Part shown: in pieces, positions 27,218 to 36,529 of the stretch | Numbering within the stretch: position 1 is the first letter of the stretch | How the letters are laid out: the number at the start of each line of letters is the position of its first letter | From: Roseospira visakhapatnamensis | GTDB taxonomy: Bacteria > Pseudomonadota > Alphaproteobacteria > Rhodospirillales > Rhodospirillaceae | Length of the DNA stretch: 64,000 nt | Direction: 5' to 3' | Assembly: GCF_014197915.1 (NCBI RefSeq) | Contig: NZ_JACIGK010000013.1 | Coordinates: 80,850-144,849, forward strand | Program-made: the position numbers and the translations under genes | Notes under the pieces: generated by a model | Told to the model about the DNA's origin: nothing | What the model saw: only the letters and a program-made list of their open reading frames with translations | Database searches by the model: none

Positions 27218-30200
27218 ATGACGGGCGCGGCGGCGGCACGGAAGACGGATCTGGTCGACGCCCTGGAGGCGGAGGAACGGGCCCTGATCCGTCGCCACCC
27301 CCTGCCGGCGCCCATCTTCCTGCCCACCGACCGCCAGCCCCTGGCCGATCGCGTGGCGGGCTTGCGTCGGGTGCTCGCCCTGTACGAGGGTCGCTGGGCC
27401 GCCGAGCACCGCTCCCGCCTGGCCGCCTTGCGCGACCGCCACAAGGGCCGGCGCATCTTCATCCTGGGCAACGGCCCCAGCCTGGGCCGGGTGGACCTGG
27501 ACACCCTGGCCGGCGAGATCACCGTGGGCGTCAACGGCCTGTTCCTGGCCTTTCCGGAAACGCGGTTCCGACCCACGTACCATGTGGTCGAGGACCACCT
27601 GGTCGCCGAGGACCGGGCCGCCGAGATCAACGCCCTGCCGCCGGGCATCACTCGACTGTTTCCCATCAACCTCGCCTATGTCCTGGACGAGGGACCGGGT
27701 GTCGTCTGGTTCGACCACCGGCCCCGGCCGGGCTATCCGGACCGCTTCGATGTCTCCCTGGACGCGCTGGCGGTCACCTACGCCGGCTGCACGGTGGCCT
27801 TCACCTGCCTCCAGCTCGCGGTCTTCCTGGGCGCGCGGGAGATCGTGCTCCTGGGGATCGACCTGGACTATCGCCTGCCCGCCGACGTGACCCGCCAGAA
27901 GCCCCACGGCGGGGGAGTCGGCGTCCTGGACATGGCCAGCGACGACCCAAACCACTTCCACCCCGACTACTTCGGCAAGGGCAAGCGCTGGCACGATCCC
28001 CAGGTGGACAACATGGGCCGGGCCTTCGCCAGCGCCCGGGACGTGCTGGGCGCCATGGGCGTGCGGCTGATCAACGCCACCCCGGGCGGGCGCCTGGACC
28101 TGGTGCCGCGCCGCCCGCTGGCGGCGGTGCTGGCGGGCGAGAGCGCGCCGCCGCCGCGCCTGCTGGTGCTGGACCTGACCCCGGTAGGCGGGCTGTCGGC
28201 CAGCGGCCAGATGAAAGCCGCCCTGATGGCGCCCTGGCGGGGCGGACGGCTGATGGCCGTCTGTCCGGAGGCCGCGCCGGACCGTTTCGTGGTCCATCAT
28301 CCCGACGGACGCGTCGAGGCGGACGTGGATGCCGGCACCGCCGCCGCGCGGGCGCGGGCCTTCGCCCCCGAGGCGGTGTACTACCGCCCACAACCGTCGC
28401 GCGGCCACCTCCACCCCCTCGCCCTGGACCTGATCCACCATGGCCGGTGGCCCTTGATCCTGCATCTGCTGGACGACTGGCCGGCGCTGCTGGCCCGGAC
28501 CGATCCCCTCGCCCACGGGGTCTGGGACCAGGACCTGCGCTGGCTGGCCAGGCGGGCGGGCGTGCGCCTGGGCATCGGCGACAGCATGGCCTCAACCCTC
28601 TCGGACCGCTACGGTGGCGGCACCTGGCAGGCGCTGGCCAACGGCATCGACCCGACCGACTGGCCCGACCGCGACAGCCCGGCGGGCGCCGGCTGCCCCA
28701 CCCGGTCCTTCGACCTCGTGTACGCCGGGTCCCTGTCGGCCACCATGAACCGCGACGCGGTGGCCGCCGTGGCGCGCGCGGTGGATGCGCTGAACCGATC
28801 ACCGGACGGGCCGCGCATGGCCCTGACGCTGTGGGTGCTTCCCCCCTGGACCAAGGCCGCCCGCGACCTGGCCGAGGGCCTGTCGGGCGTCGCGGTCAGT
28901 ATCGCCGACGATCCCGACCCGGCGGCCTATCGCGCCCGGCTGCGCCGCGCCGACGGGGTACTGCTGGCCGTCGGGTTCGAGCCGGACAGCCGTCGGCATA
29001 CGCGCCACTCGATCGCCAACACCCTCCCCGAGGCCCTGGCCAGTGGCGCCGCCATACTGGCCCACGGCCCGGAGGAGCAGGCGACCCTGGCCACGCTGGC
29101 GGCGGCGGGCGACGTCGCCATGCTGGTCACCGAGCCCGATCCGGCGGCCCTCGGGACCGCCCTCGCGCGGCTTGCCGGCGACCCGGCCCTGGCGGCGCGC
29201 CTGGGCGCGCGCGGGCGAGCATACGCGCTCAATGCCTTCGCCCTGGCGCCGCGCCAACGCCGCCTGGAGGCCCTTGTGCGCACGGCCGCCGCCGAACGCT
29301 CCGTGATCTCCGCCGATCACTCGCGCGCCGATGGCGCCCGCCTGGACGAATCGGCCCTGTTGCTGGCCCTGGCCCGCTTCCAGACCACCGCCCCCGGGCG
29401 CCTGGTGGACGTGGGCGCGCATCGGGGCGGCTTTCTGGCCCCCTTCGCCGAGGCCGGCTGGTCGGTGCTGGCGCTGGAGCCCGAGGCCGCCAACCACGCC
29501 GCCCTGGCCGGCCGCGCCGCCGCCTGGCCGCTGGTGACGGTGGAGCGCCTGGCGCTGTCCGATGCCCCGGCCGAGGGTGCCGCCCTGTTCACCGCGCCGG
29601 ACAGCACGGGCGTCGCCGCCCTGTCGCCCTTCCTGGACAGCCACCGGGAGACCGACCGGGTGCGCGTGGACACCCTGACCGACGTCCTCGACCGTCACGG
29701 CCTCGACACCGTCGACGTGCTGAAGGTGGACACCGAGGGCTGGGACCTGCGGGTGCTGCTGGGCCTGGACTGGGGCCGCTGGCGCCCGCGCCTGGTGATG
29801 GTGGAGTTCGAGAACGCCAAGACCCTGCGGCTGGGCCACTCCATGGGCGATCTGGTGGCCCTGCTGGAGGGGCGCGGCTATGTCGTCTGGGTCAGCGAAT
29901 GGCATCCGGTGCTGCGCTACGGCAGCCGCCACGACTGGCGCCGCCTGACCGGCTGGCCACCGGGCGACGACGAGCCGCTGCACGATCCGGACGGCTGGGG
30001 CAACCTGATCGCCCTGGACCCGGAGGCCGGCCTCCCGAACGATGACGCGCTGGCGGCCATGGCGCGCGCGGCCCTGACGGTGGCCCCCCGCGATGCACCC
30101 GAGCCAGCCACCCCGCCCCGCCCGGCGGCGCGACCGGCGCCGTCCGCCCCCGACCCGGCGCCACCCCCCGCCCCCCCGCCGCCGGCGCCACCGCGCGACA

Positions 30201-31828
30201 GCCGGCTCGCGCGCGGACTGCGCCTGGCCCGGGCCATGCTGGCGATGCTCAGCGGCTGGCGGGCGCCCGTGGCCCTGGGCTTGCTGGCCCTGGCCGCCGC
30301 CCTGCCCTGGCTGCCGGCGCCGGGATCCTCTCTGGGACTGCTCCTGCTGACCGCCGGGCTGCTGGCTCTGGCGGCCTACGCCCCGGTGCGCGCCCTGCGC
30401 CTGGCCGCCGAGGCCGAGGATATCCGCAAACACGCCCTGGAAGCCCGCTTCAAGCGCCACATCGGCTGGGTGCGCGGCGACATGGCGGCCCTGGGCGATG
30501 ACCTCGCGGCCCGCCTGCGCACGCTCGACGCGGACGCCGCGGCCCTGCGCGCCGCCCTCGGCGAGGAACACAGCGCCCGCGTGGCCGCCGCGACCGCCCA
30601 GGAAACGGCGCTGACCCGGCGCCTGGACGACACCGCCGCGACCCTGGACCGGACCGCCACGGATCTCGCCGAAACAACGCGACGGCTGGCCTTGGCGGAC
30701 ACCCGGGTCGCGGCGCATGGACAAGCGCTGGACCGGCTGTCGGCCGACCTCGCCACCCGCGCCGACACCCTGGCCGATCGCCTCGCGCGCGATACCCGAG
30801 GGCTGGCCGAGACCGTGGCGGAACTGCGCGCCGACCTGTCCCGGGAGAACGCCGCCCGTGATGCCGCCTGGCAGGCCGCCGTGGACGACGCCGAGCGGAC
30901 GGCGGCCCGGGCCGACCGTGCCCTGTCCGCCACGCTGACCCAGCGCCTCGCCGAGGACCGCCAGCGCGCCGCCGCCTCCCTCGCGCACCTGCGCGGGGGG
31001 CTGGGCGAGCCGCCGCCGGGCCATCGCCTGGACACACTGGAAGACCGCCTGATCCGCGCCGGCGCCCTGGGCGCCGACCGCTTCCAGCCCTTCGCCCGCG
31101 CCCTGACCGACGCCGACATGGACCGCCTGCGGACTCGATGGCCGCCGACCCTGGGCCTGCCGGCGCTGGACCCCCGCGCCCTCGGGCATCTGGCCGACCG
31201 CCTGCTCGCGCTGGAGCGCCAGGGCGGCGGGCGGCTGGCCTGCTCCCTGCCGGCGGCGCTGCTGCGGGCACTGGCGGCCCGCGCGGCACCCGGGGCGGAC
31301 ACCTTGAGGGCGCTGGAGGTGGGGGTGCTGTTCGGCCTCGGCCTGGGCGTGCTGGCGGTCGCCATCGAGGATCAGCCGGGCCGCCGCCCCCGCCTGCTGG
31401 GCATCGATCCCCTGGACGGCGGCGCCTATGGCGCACCCGACGATCCCGTCACCGGCGCCCGCGTGACCCCGGCGCGGGTGCGGCGCATCCTGGCGCGCCT
31501 GGGCCTGCCGCGCCGCGCGGTCACCCTGATCCGCCGGTCCAGCGCCGACCCGCTGGCCGTGGCCCGCGCCCGCCGCTGGGCGGGACCGGCGGGCCTGGGC
31601 CTGCTGATCCTGGACGGCCGCCACGACCACGCCGGCCTGACCGCCGACTGGACCCATTACGCCCCCCTGCTGCGCCCCGGCGGGCTGGCCCTGATCGACG
31701 ACCACGGCGCCGCCGCCTGGCCCGATGTGGCGCCCTTCGTCGCCCACGTGGCCGCGCGCACCCCGGGCGTCACCCTGCTGGGCGACGACTGGGGCACGGC
31801 GGTCCTGCGCCGGGATGCCATCCGATGA
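27218..31828 (+). CDS. giant multidomain DUF115 / glycosyltransferase / FkbM methyltransferase / coiled-coil / methyltransferase protein
   Basis: This is a 1536-residue protein with clearly separate parts. Residues about 75-255 are DUF115-like (IFILGNGPSLGRVDLDTL, MptE/Maf-type). About 310-695 resembles a group-1 glycosyltransferase (LVYAGSLSATMNRDAV, LPEALASGAAILAHG). About 720-925 is an FkbM-type SAM methyltransferase (VDVGAHRGGFLAPFAEAGW, DVLKVDTEGWDLRVLLGLDW). About 960-992 is a proline-rich linker. About 1015-1058 holds two hydrophobic helices. About 1068-1265 is an Ala/Arg/Asp-rich coiled coil. About 1360-1536 is a second class-I methyltransferase (LEVGVLFGLGLGVLAV, LLILDGRHDHAGL, LRPGGLALIDDHG). 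It likely modifies surface or flagellin glycans at the membrane. First gene of a coupled cluster; the radical SAM gene overlaps its stop by ATGA. Confidence 0.82.
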   Translation: MTGAAAARKTDLVDALEAEERALIRRHPLPAPIFLPTDRQPLADRVAGLRRVLALYEGRWAAEHRSRLAALRDRHKGRRIFILGNGPSLGRVDLDTLAGEITVGVNGLFLAFPETRFRPTYHVVEDHLVAEDRAAEINALPPGITRLFPINLAYVLDEGPGVVWFDHRPRPGYPDRFDVSLDALAVTYAGCTVAFTCLQLAVFLGAREIVLLGIDLDYRLPADVTRQKPHGGGVGVLDMASDDPNHFHPDYFGKGKRWHDPQVDNMGRAFASARDVLGAMGVRLINATPGGRLDLVPRRPLAAVLAGESAPPPRLLVLDLTPVGGLSASGQMKAALMAPWRGGRLMAVCPEAAPDRFVVHHPDGRVEADVDAGTAAARARAFAPEAVYYRPQPSRGHLHPLALDLIHHGRWPLILHLLDDWPALLARTDPLAHGVWDQDLRWLARRAGVRLGIGDSMASTLSDRYGGGTWQALANGIDPTDWPDRDSPAGAGCPTRSFDLVYAGSLSATMNRDAVAAVARAVDALNRSPDGPRMALTLWVLPPWTKAARDLAEGLSGVAVSIADDPDPAAYRARLRRADGVLLAVGFEPDSRRHTRHSIANTLPEALASGAAILAHGPEEQATLATLAAAGDVAMLVTEPDPAALGTALARLAGDPALAARLGARGRAYALNAFALAPRQRRLEALVRTAAAERSVISADHSRADGARLDESALLLALARFQTTAPGRLVDVGAHRGGFLAPFAEAGWSVLALEPEAANHAALAGRAAAWPLVTVERLALSDAPAEGAALFTAPDSTGVAALSPFLDSHRETDRVRVDTLTDVLDRHGLDTVDVLKVDTEGWDLRVLLGLDWGRWRPRLVMVEFENAKTLRLGHSMGDLVALLEGRGYVVWVSEWHPVLRYGSRHDWRRLTGWPPGDDEPLHDPDGWGNLIALDPEAGLPNDDALAAMARAALTVAPRDAPEPATPPRPAARPAPSAPDPAPPPAPPPPAPPRDSRLARGLRLARAMLAMLSGWRAPVALGLLALAAALPWLPAPGSSLGLLLLTAGLLALAAYAPVRALRLAAEAEDIRKHALEARFKRHIGWVRGDMAALGDDLAARLRTLDADAAALRAALGEEHSARVAAATAQETALTRRLDDTAATLDRTATDLAETTRRLALADTRVAAHGQALDRLSADLATRADTLADRLARDTRGLAETVAELRADLSRENAARDAAWQAAVDDAERTAARADRALSATLTQRLAEDRQRAAASLAHLRGGLGEPPPGHRLDTLEDRLIRAGALGADRFQPFARALTDADMDRLRTRWPPTLGLPALDPRALGHLADRLLALERQGGGRLACSLPAALLRALAARAAPGADTLRALEVGVLFGLGLGVLAVAIEDQPGRRPRLLGIDPLDGGAYGAPDDPVTGARVTPARVRRILARLGLPRRAVTLIRRSSADPLAVARARRWAGPAGLGLLILDGRHDHAGLTADWTHYAPLLRPGGLALIDDHGAAAWPDVAPFVAHVAARTPGVTLLGDDWGTAVLRRDAIR

Positions 31829-32736
31829 CCCGCGCGCCCCAACACCACGGTCCCCAGGGCCGTCCTCTCCAAGGCCGTCCTGTCGAGCCCATCGGTCCGA
31901 GGGGGCGACGGCTGGCGGTGATCCTGCCGTCGCTGCTGTGCCAGTATGACTGCCCCTATTGCCGCATCAAGGCCAAGCGCCGCCAGCCCGGTGAGCGCCC
32001 CCTGTCCGACTGGCGCGACGCCCTCATGGCCATCGGCGTGCCGCTGGTCCACGTGGCGGGGGGCGAACCGACGGTCCTGAAGGGCTTCGCCGACTTCGTG
32101 CTGGGCTATCCGGCGCCGCTGCGCATGACCACCAACCTGTGGCGCCCGCCCGAGGACTGGCCGCCCGGCTTCTGGGAGCGGTTCGAGTACGTCACCCTAT
32201 CCTTTCACCCGGACCATACGGATTTCGCCGGCTTCGCGGATCGGGCCGCCCGCCTGCGCGCGCTGTTCGACCGCCGGCCGGCGCTGCGCCCGCGCCTGAC
32301 CTGCACCATCGTCGCCGATCCCCGCTGGATCGACGCCCTGCCCGGCTGGATTGCCCGCCTGCGTGCCCTGGGGCTGGAGGCCCGGGGGCAATACCTGAAC
32401 CGGCCGGCCGGCGACCCGGCGCCCACCTACACGGCCCGTGAGCTGGCGCGCCTGCGGGCCAGCGGCATCCCCATGAGCCATGACCGGGCCGGCCAGGACG
32501 TCCACGCCACCAACCACCCCAAGCTGTGTGACGCCGGGCGGTTCTATTGCCATATCGACCCCATGGGCGCCGCCTGGCGCTGCTCCCGCGACCGACTGTC
32601 GCTGGGCACCCTGTTCGACGGCACCTTCGCCTGGCGGACCGGCGAGAGCCGCTGCGACACCGCCTGCACCGAGGCCTGCGACCGCGCCTTCGCCCGCAGG
32701 CGCGCCCTGGCCACGCCGGAGGTCGCGGCGGAATGA
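31825..32736 (+). CDS. radical SAM protein in glycan cluster
   Basis: This 303-residue radical SAM enzyme has its [4Fe-4S] ligands as Cys39-x3-Cys43-x2-Cys46 (CQYDCPYC). An HVAGGEPTVLKGF segment fits the GGEP SAM-binding motif and MTTNLW the following strand. The C-terminal 70 residues contain further cysteines (KLCDAGRFYCHIDPMG, RCSRDR, CDTACTEACDRAF) that could hold an auxiliary Fe-S cluster, as in SPASM/twitch proteins. The substrate is unknown; the flanking glycosyltransferases suggest a sugar or glycolipid rather than a peptide, since no small precursor gene is visible. It overlaps both neighbours by ATGA junctions, indicating equal, coupled synthesis. Confidence 0.87.
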   Translation: MTRAPQHHGPQGRPLQGRPVEPIGPRGRRLAVILPSLLCQYDCPYCRIKAKRRQPGERPLSDWRDALMAIGVPLVHVAGGEPTVLKGFADFVLGYPAPLRMTTNLWRPPEDWPPGFWERFEYVTLSFHPDHTDFAGFADRAARLRALFDRRPALRPRLTCTIVADPRWIDALPGWIARLRALGLEARGQYLNRPAGDPAPTYTARELARLRASGIPMSHDRAGQDVHATNHPKLCDAGRFYCHIDPMGAAWRCSRDRLSLGTLFDGTFAWRTGESRCDTACTEACDRAFARRRALATPEVAAE

Positions 32737-33749
32737 CGACAACGCCATGGGTCCGGGTGGTCGTGGTCACCATGACCGAAGGACCGTTGCTGGGACGGTG
32801 CCTGGGCGCCCTGCTGGCTCAGACGGACCCGGCGTTCGAGGTGGTGGTGGTGGCCAACGGCGCCGACCCGGCGATCCTCGACCCCGTGCTGCCCGACGAC
32901 CCCCGCGTCCATGTGCTCCGCCTGCCCACCAACATCGGCTATTCCGCCGCGAACAACGTCGGCGCCAACCATGAGACCGGGCGCCCGCCCCCGGCCTTCA
33001 TCGCCACCCTGAACCCGGACGCCTTCCCGGACCCCGACTGGCTGGTGGCGTTGAAGACCGCCGTTCGCCGCCATTCAGAAGCCAGCGCCTTCGCCAGCCT
33101 TCAGGTGCTGGATCGCGCCCCGGCCCTGTGTGACGGCCTGGGCGACGAGATGGCGCCGGTCTGCCTGGTTTGGCGCGGCGGCATCCGCCACCCGGTGCCG
33201 CCCCGGGACCGGCTGGTGGAGGGACCGTGCTTCTCCGCCTGCGCCGCCGCCGCGCTGTATCGCCGCGCCGCCTGGGACACCGTGGGCGGCTTCGACGGCG
33301 CGTTCTTCTGCTACCTGGATGACGTGGATCTGTGCTTTCGCCTGCGCCTGCGGGGCGGGTCGGTGGTGTTCGTGCCCGGTGCCCGGGTCCACCACGTGGG
33401 CTCCGCCACCAATGGCGAGGACAGCGACTTCATCCGCTTTCACACGGCGCGCAACCGCCTCTGGCTGTACGTGAAGGCCATGCCCGGGCCGCTGTTCTGG
33501 GGGATGCTGCCGGCGTTCGTGGCGACGGGTCTGCTGCTGCTGGCGCGGGGCATGGCGCGCGGGCGGGGGCGGATCGAGGTACGCGGACTGGTCGCCGGGC
33601 TGGCCGGCCTGCCCCGGGTCTGGCGCCAGCGCCGGGCCGTCCAGCGCGCCCGAACCGCGCCATGGTGGCGGCTGGCGGCGGCCATGACCTGGGACCCGCG
33701 CCGCTTTCTGGCCCGCGCGCCGCGCCGCGACCGGATCCGCCCACCATGA
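32733..33749 (+). CDS. family 2 glycosyltransferase
   Basis: This 338-residue protein has a GT-A fold. VVVVTMTEGPLLGRCLGALL and EVVVVANGADPAIL form the nucleotide-sugar site, LPTNIGYSAANNVGA and LNPDAFPDPDWL give the DxD-like region, and FDGAFFCYLDDVDLCFRLRL carries the ED-like catalytic segment of rhamnosyl/dTDP-sugar transferases. A hydrophobic segment near residues 250-272 (PLFWGMLPAFVATGLLLLA) suggests membrane association. It lies between the radical SAM and double GT4 genes with 4-nt overlaps on both sides. Donor and acceptor sugars cannot be determined. Confidence 0.9.
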   Translation: MTTTPWVRVVVVTMTEGPLLGRCLGALLAQTDPAFEVVVVANGADPAILDPVLPDDPRVHVLRLPTNIGYSAANNVGANHETGRPPPAFIATLNPDAFPDPDWLVALKTAVRRHSEASAFASLQVLDRAPALCDGLGDEMAPVCLVWRGGIRHPVPPRDRLVEGPCFSACAAAALYRRAAWDTVGGFDGAFFCYLDDVDLCFRLRLRGGSVVFVPGARVHHVGSATNGEDSDFIRFHTARNRLWLYVKAMPGPLFWGMLPAFVATGLLLLARGMARGRGRIEVRGLVAGLAGLPRVWRQRRAVQRARTAPWWRLAAAMTWDPRRFLARAPRRDRIRPP

Positions 33750-36529
33750 GCCGCCCCCTGATCCTGGGCCGGGATATCCACCACCGGCCCGGCGACCCGC
33801 GCGACTGGGCCTTGCGGCTGCCGCCGGGGAACCGGCTGGAAGCCCCGGGAGAGGAGCGGTCGCTGACGGCCTCGGTGCTCTGGGCGGCGCTGCGCCAGGG
33901 GGTGCGGACGGTGGCCGTGCGTGACGCGGGCGGCGGCTGGCGGGAGACCACGCCGGCCGTCCTGCTTCTGGCGCGCCTGCGGCGGCGGCTGGCGGCCGTG
34001 GCCCCGGAGGCGGCGGACCGGGCTTGGGCGCGGGTGCTGGCGACGCCCCTGCCACCGGCCGGACGCGCCGAGGGACCGCTGGTGCTGGCGCTGCCCTCGC
34101 TGGCCGGCAACGGCGCGGAGCGTCAGGCCCTGGCGCTGATCGCCGGGTTGCGGGCGCGCGGCTGGCCGGTGCACGTGCTGGTCAAGCATCTCCACGACCG
34201 GCCGGGCGCAGCGGCGTTGCGACCCGACGTCGAGCGTTTGGGCGTGCTGGTGCACGTCTGGACGGACCCGCCCCCCCAGGACACGCCCGCGCTGGCCGCC
34301 CTGGAGCGCGCCACGGCCGGCCTGCCCGATGCCCTGGCGGCGGACCTGCTGGGGCTCGCCGGCTGGATCGCCGCCCTAAGGCCGCGCGCCGTGCACGGCT
34401 GGCTGGAGGGCACGGCGATCCTGGCGGCCACGGCGGCGGCGGTGCTGGGCGTGCCGCGCGCGGTGGCGGGCCTGCGCAACCTGGCCCCGGACCGCATGGC
34501 GCATCCCCTCGCCCGCGCGCTGCGGCCCGGGCTGACCCGGCTTTCCGGTCATCCGGCGGTGACCGTCACCGGCAACAGCCGCGCGGTGGCCGAGGATCAT
34601 GTCCGCTGGACCGGGATCACCCCCCCCATGGTCCTTCCCAACGGGGTCGCGCCCATGCCGCCCGGGCCTCCGCACCCCGATCGCCCGCCCCTGGTGCTGG
34701 GGGTGTTTCGCCTGGTGGCGCACAAACGCCCCCTGCTGTGGCTGGAGGCGGCGGCGCGCGTGCGGGCGGCGCGACCGGAGGTCCGGTTTCGCCTGCTGGG
34801 CGATGGGCCGCTAGCCGAGGCGATCACGGCGCACGCCCGGGCTCTCGGGGTGCCACTGGAGCACCCGGGATGGGTCACCGACGTCACGCCGTACTGGGCC
34901 GAGGCGGCGGTGCTGCTGCATGTCTCGGCCGCCGAGGGCCTACCCAACGCCATCCTGGAGGCCCTGGCCGCCGGCGTGCCGGTGGTCGCGGCGCCGGCCG
35001 GGGGCGTGGCCGAGGCGCTGGGCCATCCGCCCGTGACTCCGCCGACCCCGGAGGCCCTGGCCGCGCAGGTGGTCACACTGCTGGATGATCCCGCCCGCCG
35101 CGAGACCCTGGCGGATGCCGGCCGCTCGCGCGCCCGCCGATTCTCGGTCGCCGCCATGGTCGCGCGTCATGAGCGCCTGTACGACACGCCGCCCGCGTCC
35201 TCGCCCGAGGACCGCCGCCATGCGCTGGCCGCGCGCCTGCGACCATCCGGGCTGGCGCGGTCGCTGGGCACCCTGGGCCGCCTGGCCCTGGCCGGAGAGG
35301 GCCACGAGATCGCGGCCCGGATAGCGGGCCTTATCGCGCGCCCGGCGCGCCCCCGGGCGGCCCGAAAGCCCACCGCGGCACCACCACCGACAATCGCGGC
35401 CGTCCCTCCAAACTCCCCGCGCCTCGCCTGGGTGGGCGAAACCCTGGATCGCGATGGCGCCCCGCTGAGCCTGCGCGACCTGGTCGCGGGCCTGACGATG
35501 CGGGGCGCGGTCACACCGTCCGTGGGGCTGGTGCTGCGCGATGGACCGCTGCGGGCCACCTGGACCGCCGCCGGCTGGCCGTTGCGGGTGGTGCCGGGGC
35601 ACCCGCCCCTGACGGCCGGCGCGCTGGACCGGCATACGGACACCCTGGCCCAGGCCCTCACAGGCGCCCGCGCCGAGGCCGTGCTGGTCAACGGCCTGCG
35701 CGCCTTCGCGGGGGTGGAGGCGGCGGCGCGCGCCGGCCGGCCGTGCCTGTGGGTGATCCGCGAGCCCGGACCCGAGGCCCTGGCCGACCTGTCCCGATCG
35801 GTCCAGGCCCGCGCGCTCGATGCCTTCGCCCTCGCCGGCCGCGTGGTGTTCGTCTCCGGCGCGACGGCCGCCGCCTGGGCACCGTGGTGCCCGGCCGCGC
35901 GGGCCATGGTGATCCCCAACGCCCTGCCGCCCCTGTCCGCGCCCGGGCCGGATCGCGCCGCCGTTCGGGCGGCGCTGGGCTGGCCGGCCGACGCCTGGGG
36001 CGTGCTGGCCACCGGCACCCTGTGCCCGCGCAAGGACCCCCTGACCCTGATCGCCGCCCTGCCGTTATTGCCCGATGCCCTGCAAGCCCGCCTGCGGGTG
36101 GTCTGGGCGGGACGGGACGAGGCGGGATACGCACACCGGGCACGGCGGGCGATCCGGGATCTGCCAGAGCCCTTGCGCGCGGCCGTCGCCCTGGCGGGCG
36201 AGCACGCCGACCTGTCCCCCCTGTGGGCCGCCGCCGACGTGGCCGTCTGTGTGAGCCGCGCCGAGGCCGCGCCCCGGGTGGTGCTGGAGGCGCGGCGCGC
36301 CGGCCTGCCCCTGGTGGCGACGGCGGTGGGCGGGGTGGCCGACCAGGCGGCCTCCTGGCCGTCCACCTGGCTGGTGCCGCCGGCCGATCCCCCGGCCCTG
36401 GCCCGCGCCCTGACCGCCGCCTGGCACGCGGGGAGGCGTCCGACACCGCCGGGCGACGAGGCCGCCCGGTTCCGGGCGTTGGTGCGCGCCTATGCGGCCG
36501 CCCTTCGCGCCCCAGGCATCGCCCCGTGA
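33746..36529 (+). CDS. tandem two-domain GT4 glycosyltransferase
   Basis: This 927-residue protein contains two GT-B (GT4-like) transferases fused head to tail. The first (about 110-470) has LVLALPSLAGNGAERQALAL, a donor-binding LVLGVFRLVAHKRPLLWLEA and VSAAEGLPNAILEALAAGVP. The second (about 555-925) has PRLAWVGETLDRDGAPLSL, WGVLATGTLCPRKDPLTLIA and CVSRAEAAPRVVLEARRAGL. The first 100 residues resemble neither and may bind the acceptor or another subunit. Two consecutive sugar additions by one chain are plausible. Start overlaps the GT2 stop (ATGA) and the end overlaps the small downstream gene (GTGA). Confidence 0.88.
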   Translation: MSRPLILGRDIHHRPGDPRDWALRLPPGNRLEAPGEERSLTASVLWAALRQGVRTVAVRDAGGGWRETTPAVLLLARLRRRLAAVAPEAADRAWARVLATPLPPAGRAEGPLVLALPSLAGNGAERQALALIAGLRARGWPVHVLVKHLHDRPGAAALRPDVERLGVLVHVWTDPPPQDTPALAALERATAGLPDALAADLLGLAGWIAALRPRAVHGWLEGTAILAATAAAVLGVPRAVAGLRNLAPDRMAHPLARALRPGLTRLSGHPAVTVTGNSRAVAEDHVRWTGITPPMVLPNGVAPMPPGPPHPDRPPLVLGVFRLVAHKRPLLWLEAAARVRAARPEVRFRLLGDGPLAEAITAHARALGVPLEHPGWVTDVTPYWAEAAVLLHVSAAEGLPNAILEALAAGVPVVAAPAGGVAEALGHPPVTPPTPEALAAQVVTLLDDPARRETLADAGRSRARRFSVAAMVARHERLYDTPPASSPEDRRHALAARLRPSGLARSLGTLGRLALAGEGHEIAARIAGLIARPARPRAARKPTAAPPPTIAAVPPNSPRLAWVGETLDRDGAPLSLRDLVAGLTMRGAVTPSVGLVLRDGPLRATWTAAGWPLRVVPGHPPLTAGALDRHTDTLAQALTGARAEAVLVNGLRAFAGVEAAARAGRPCLWVIREPGPEALADLSRSVQARALDAFALAGRVVFVSGATAAAWAPWCPAARAMVIPNALPPLSAPGPDRAAVRAALGWPADAWGVLATGTLCPRKDPLTLIAALPLLPDALQARLRVVWAGRDEAGYAHRARRAIRDLPEPLRAAVALAGEHADLSPLWAAADVAVCVSRAEAAPRVVLEARRAGLPLVATAVGGVADQAASWPSTWLVPPADPPALARALTAAWHAGRRPTPPGDEAARFRALVRAYAAALRAPGIAP

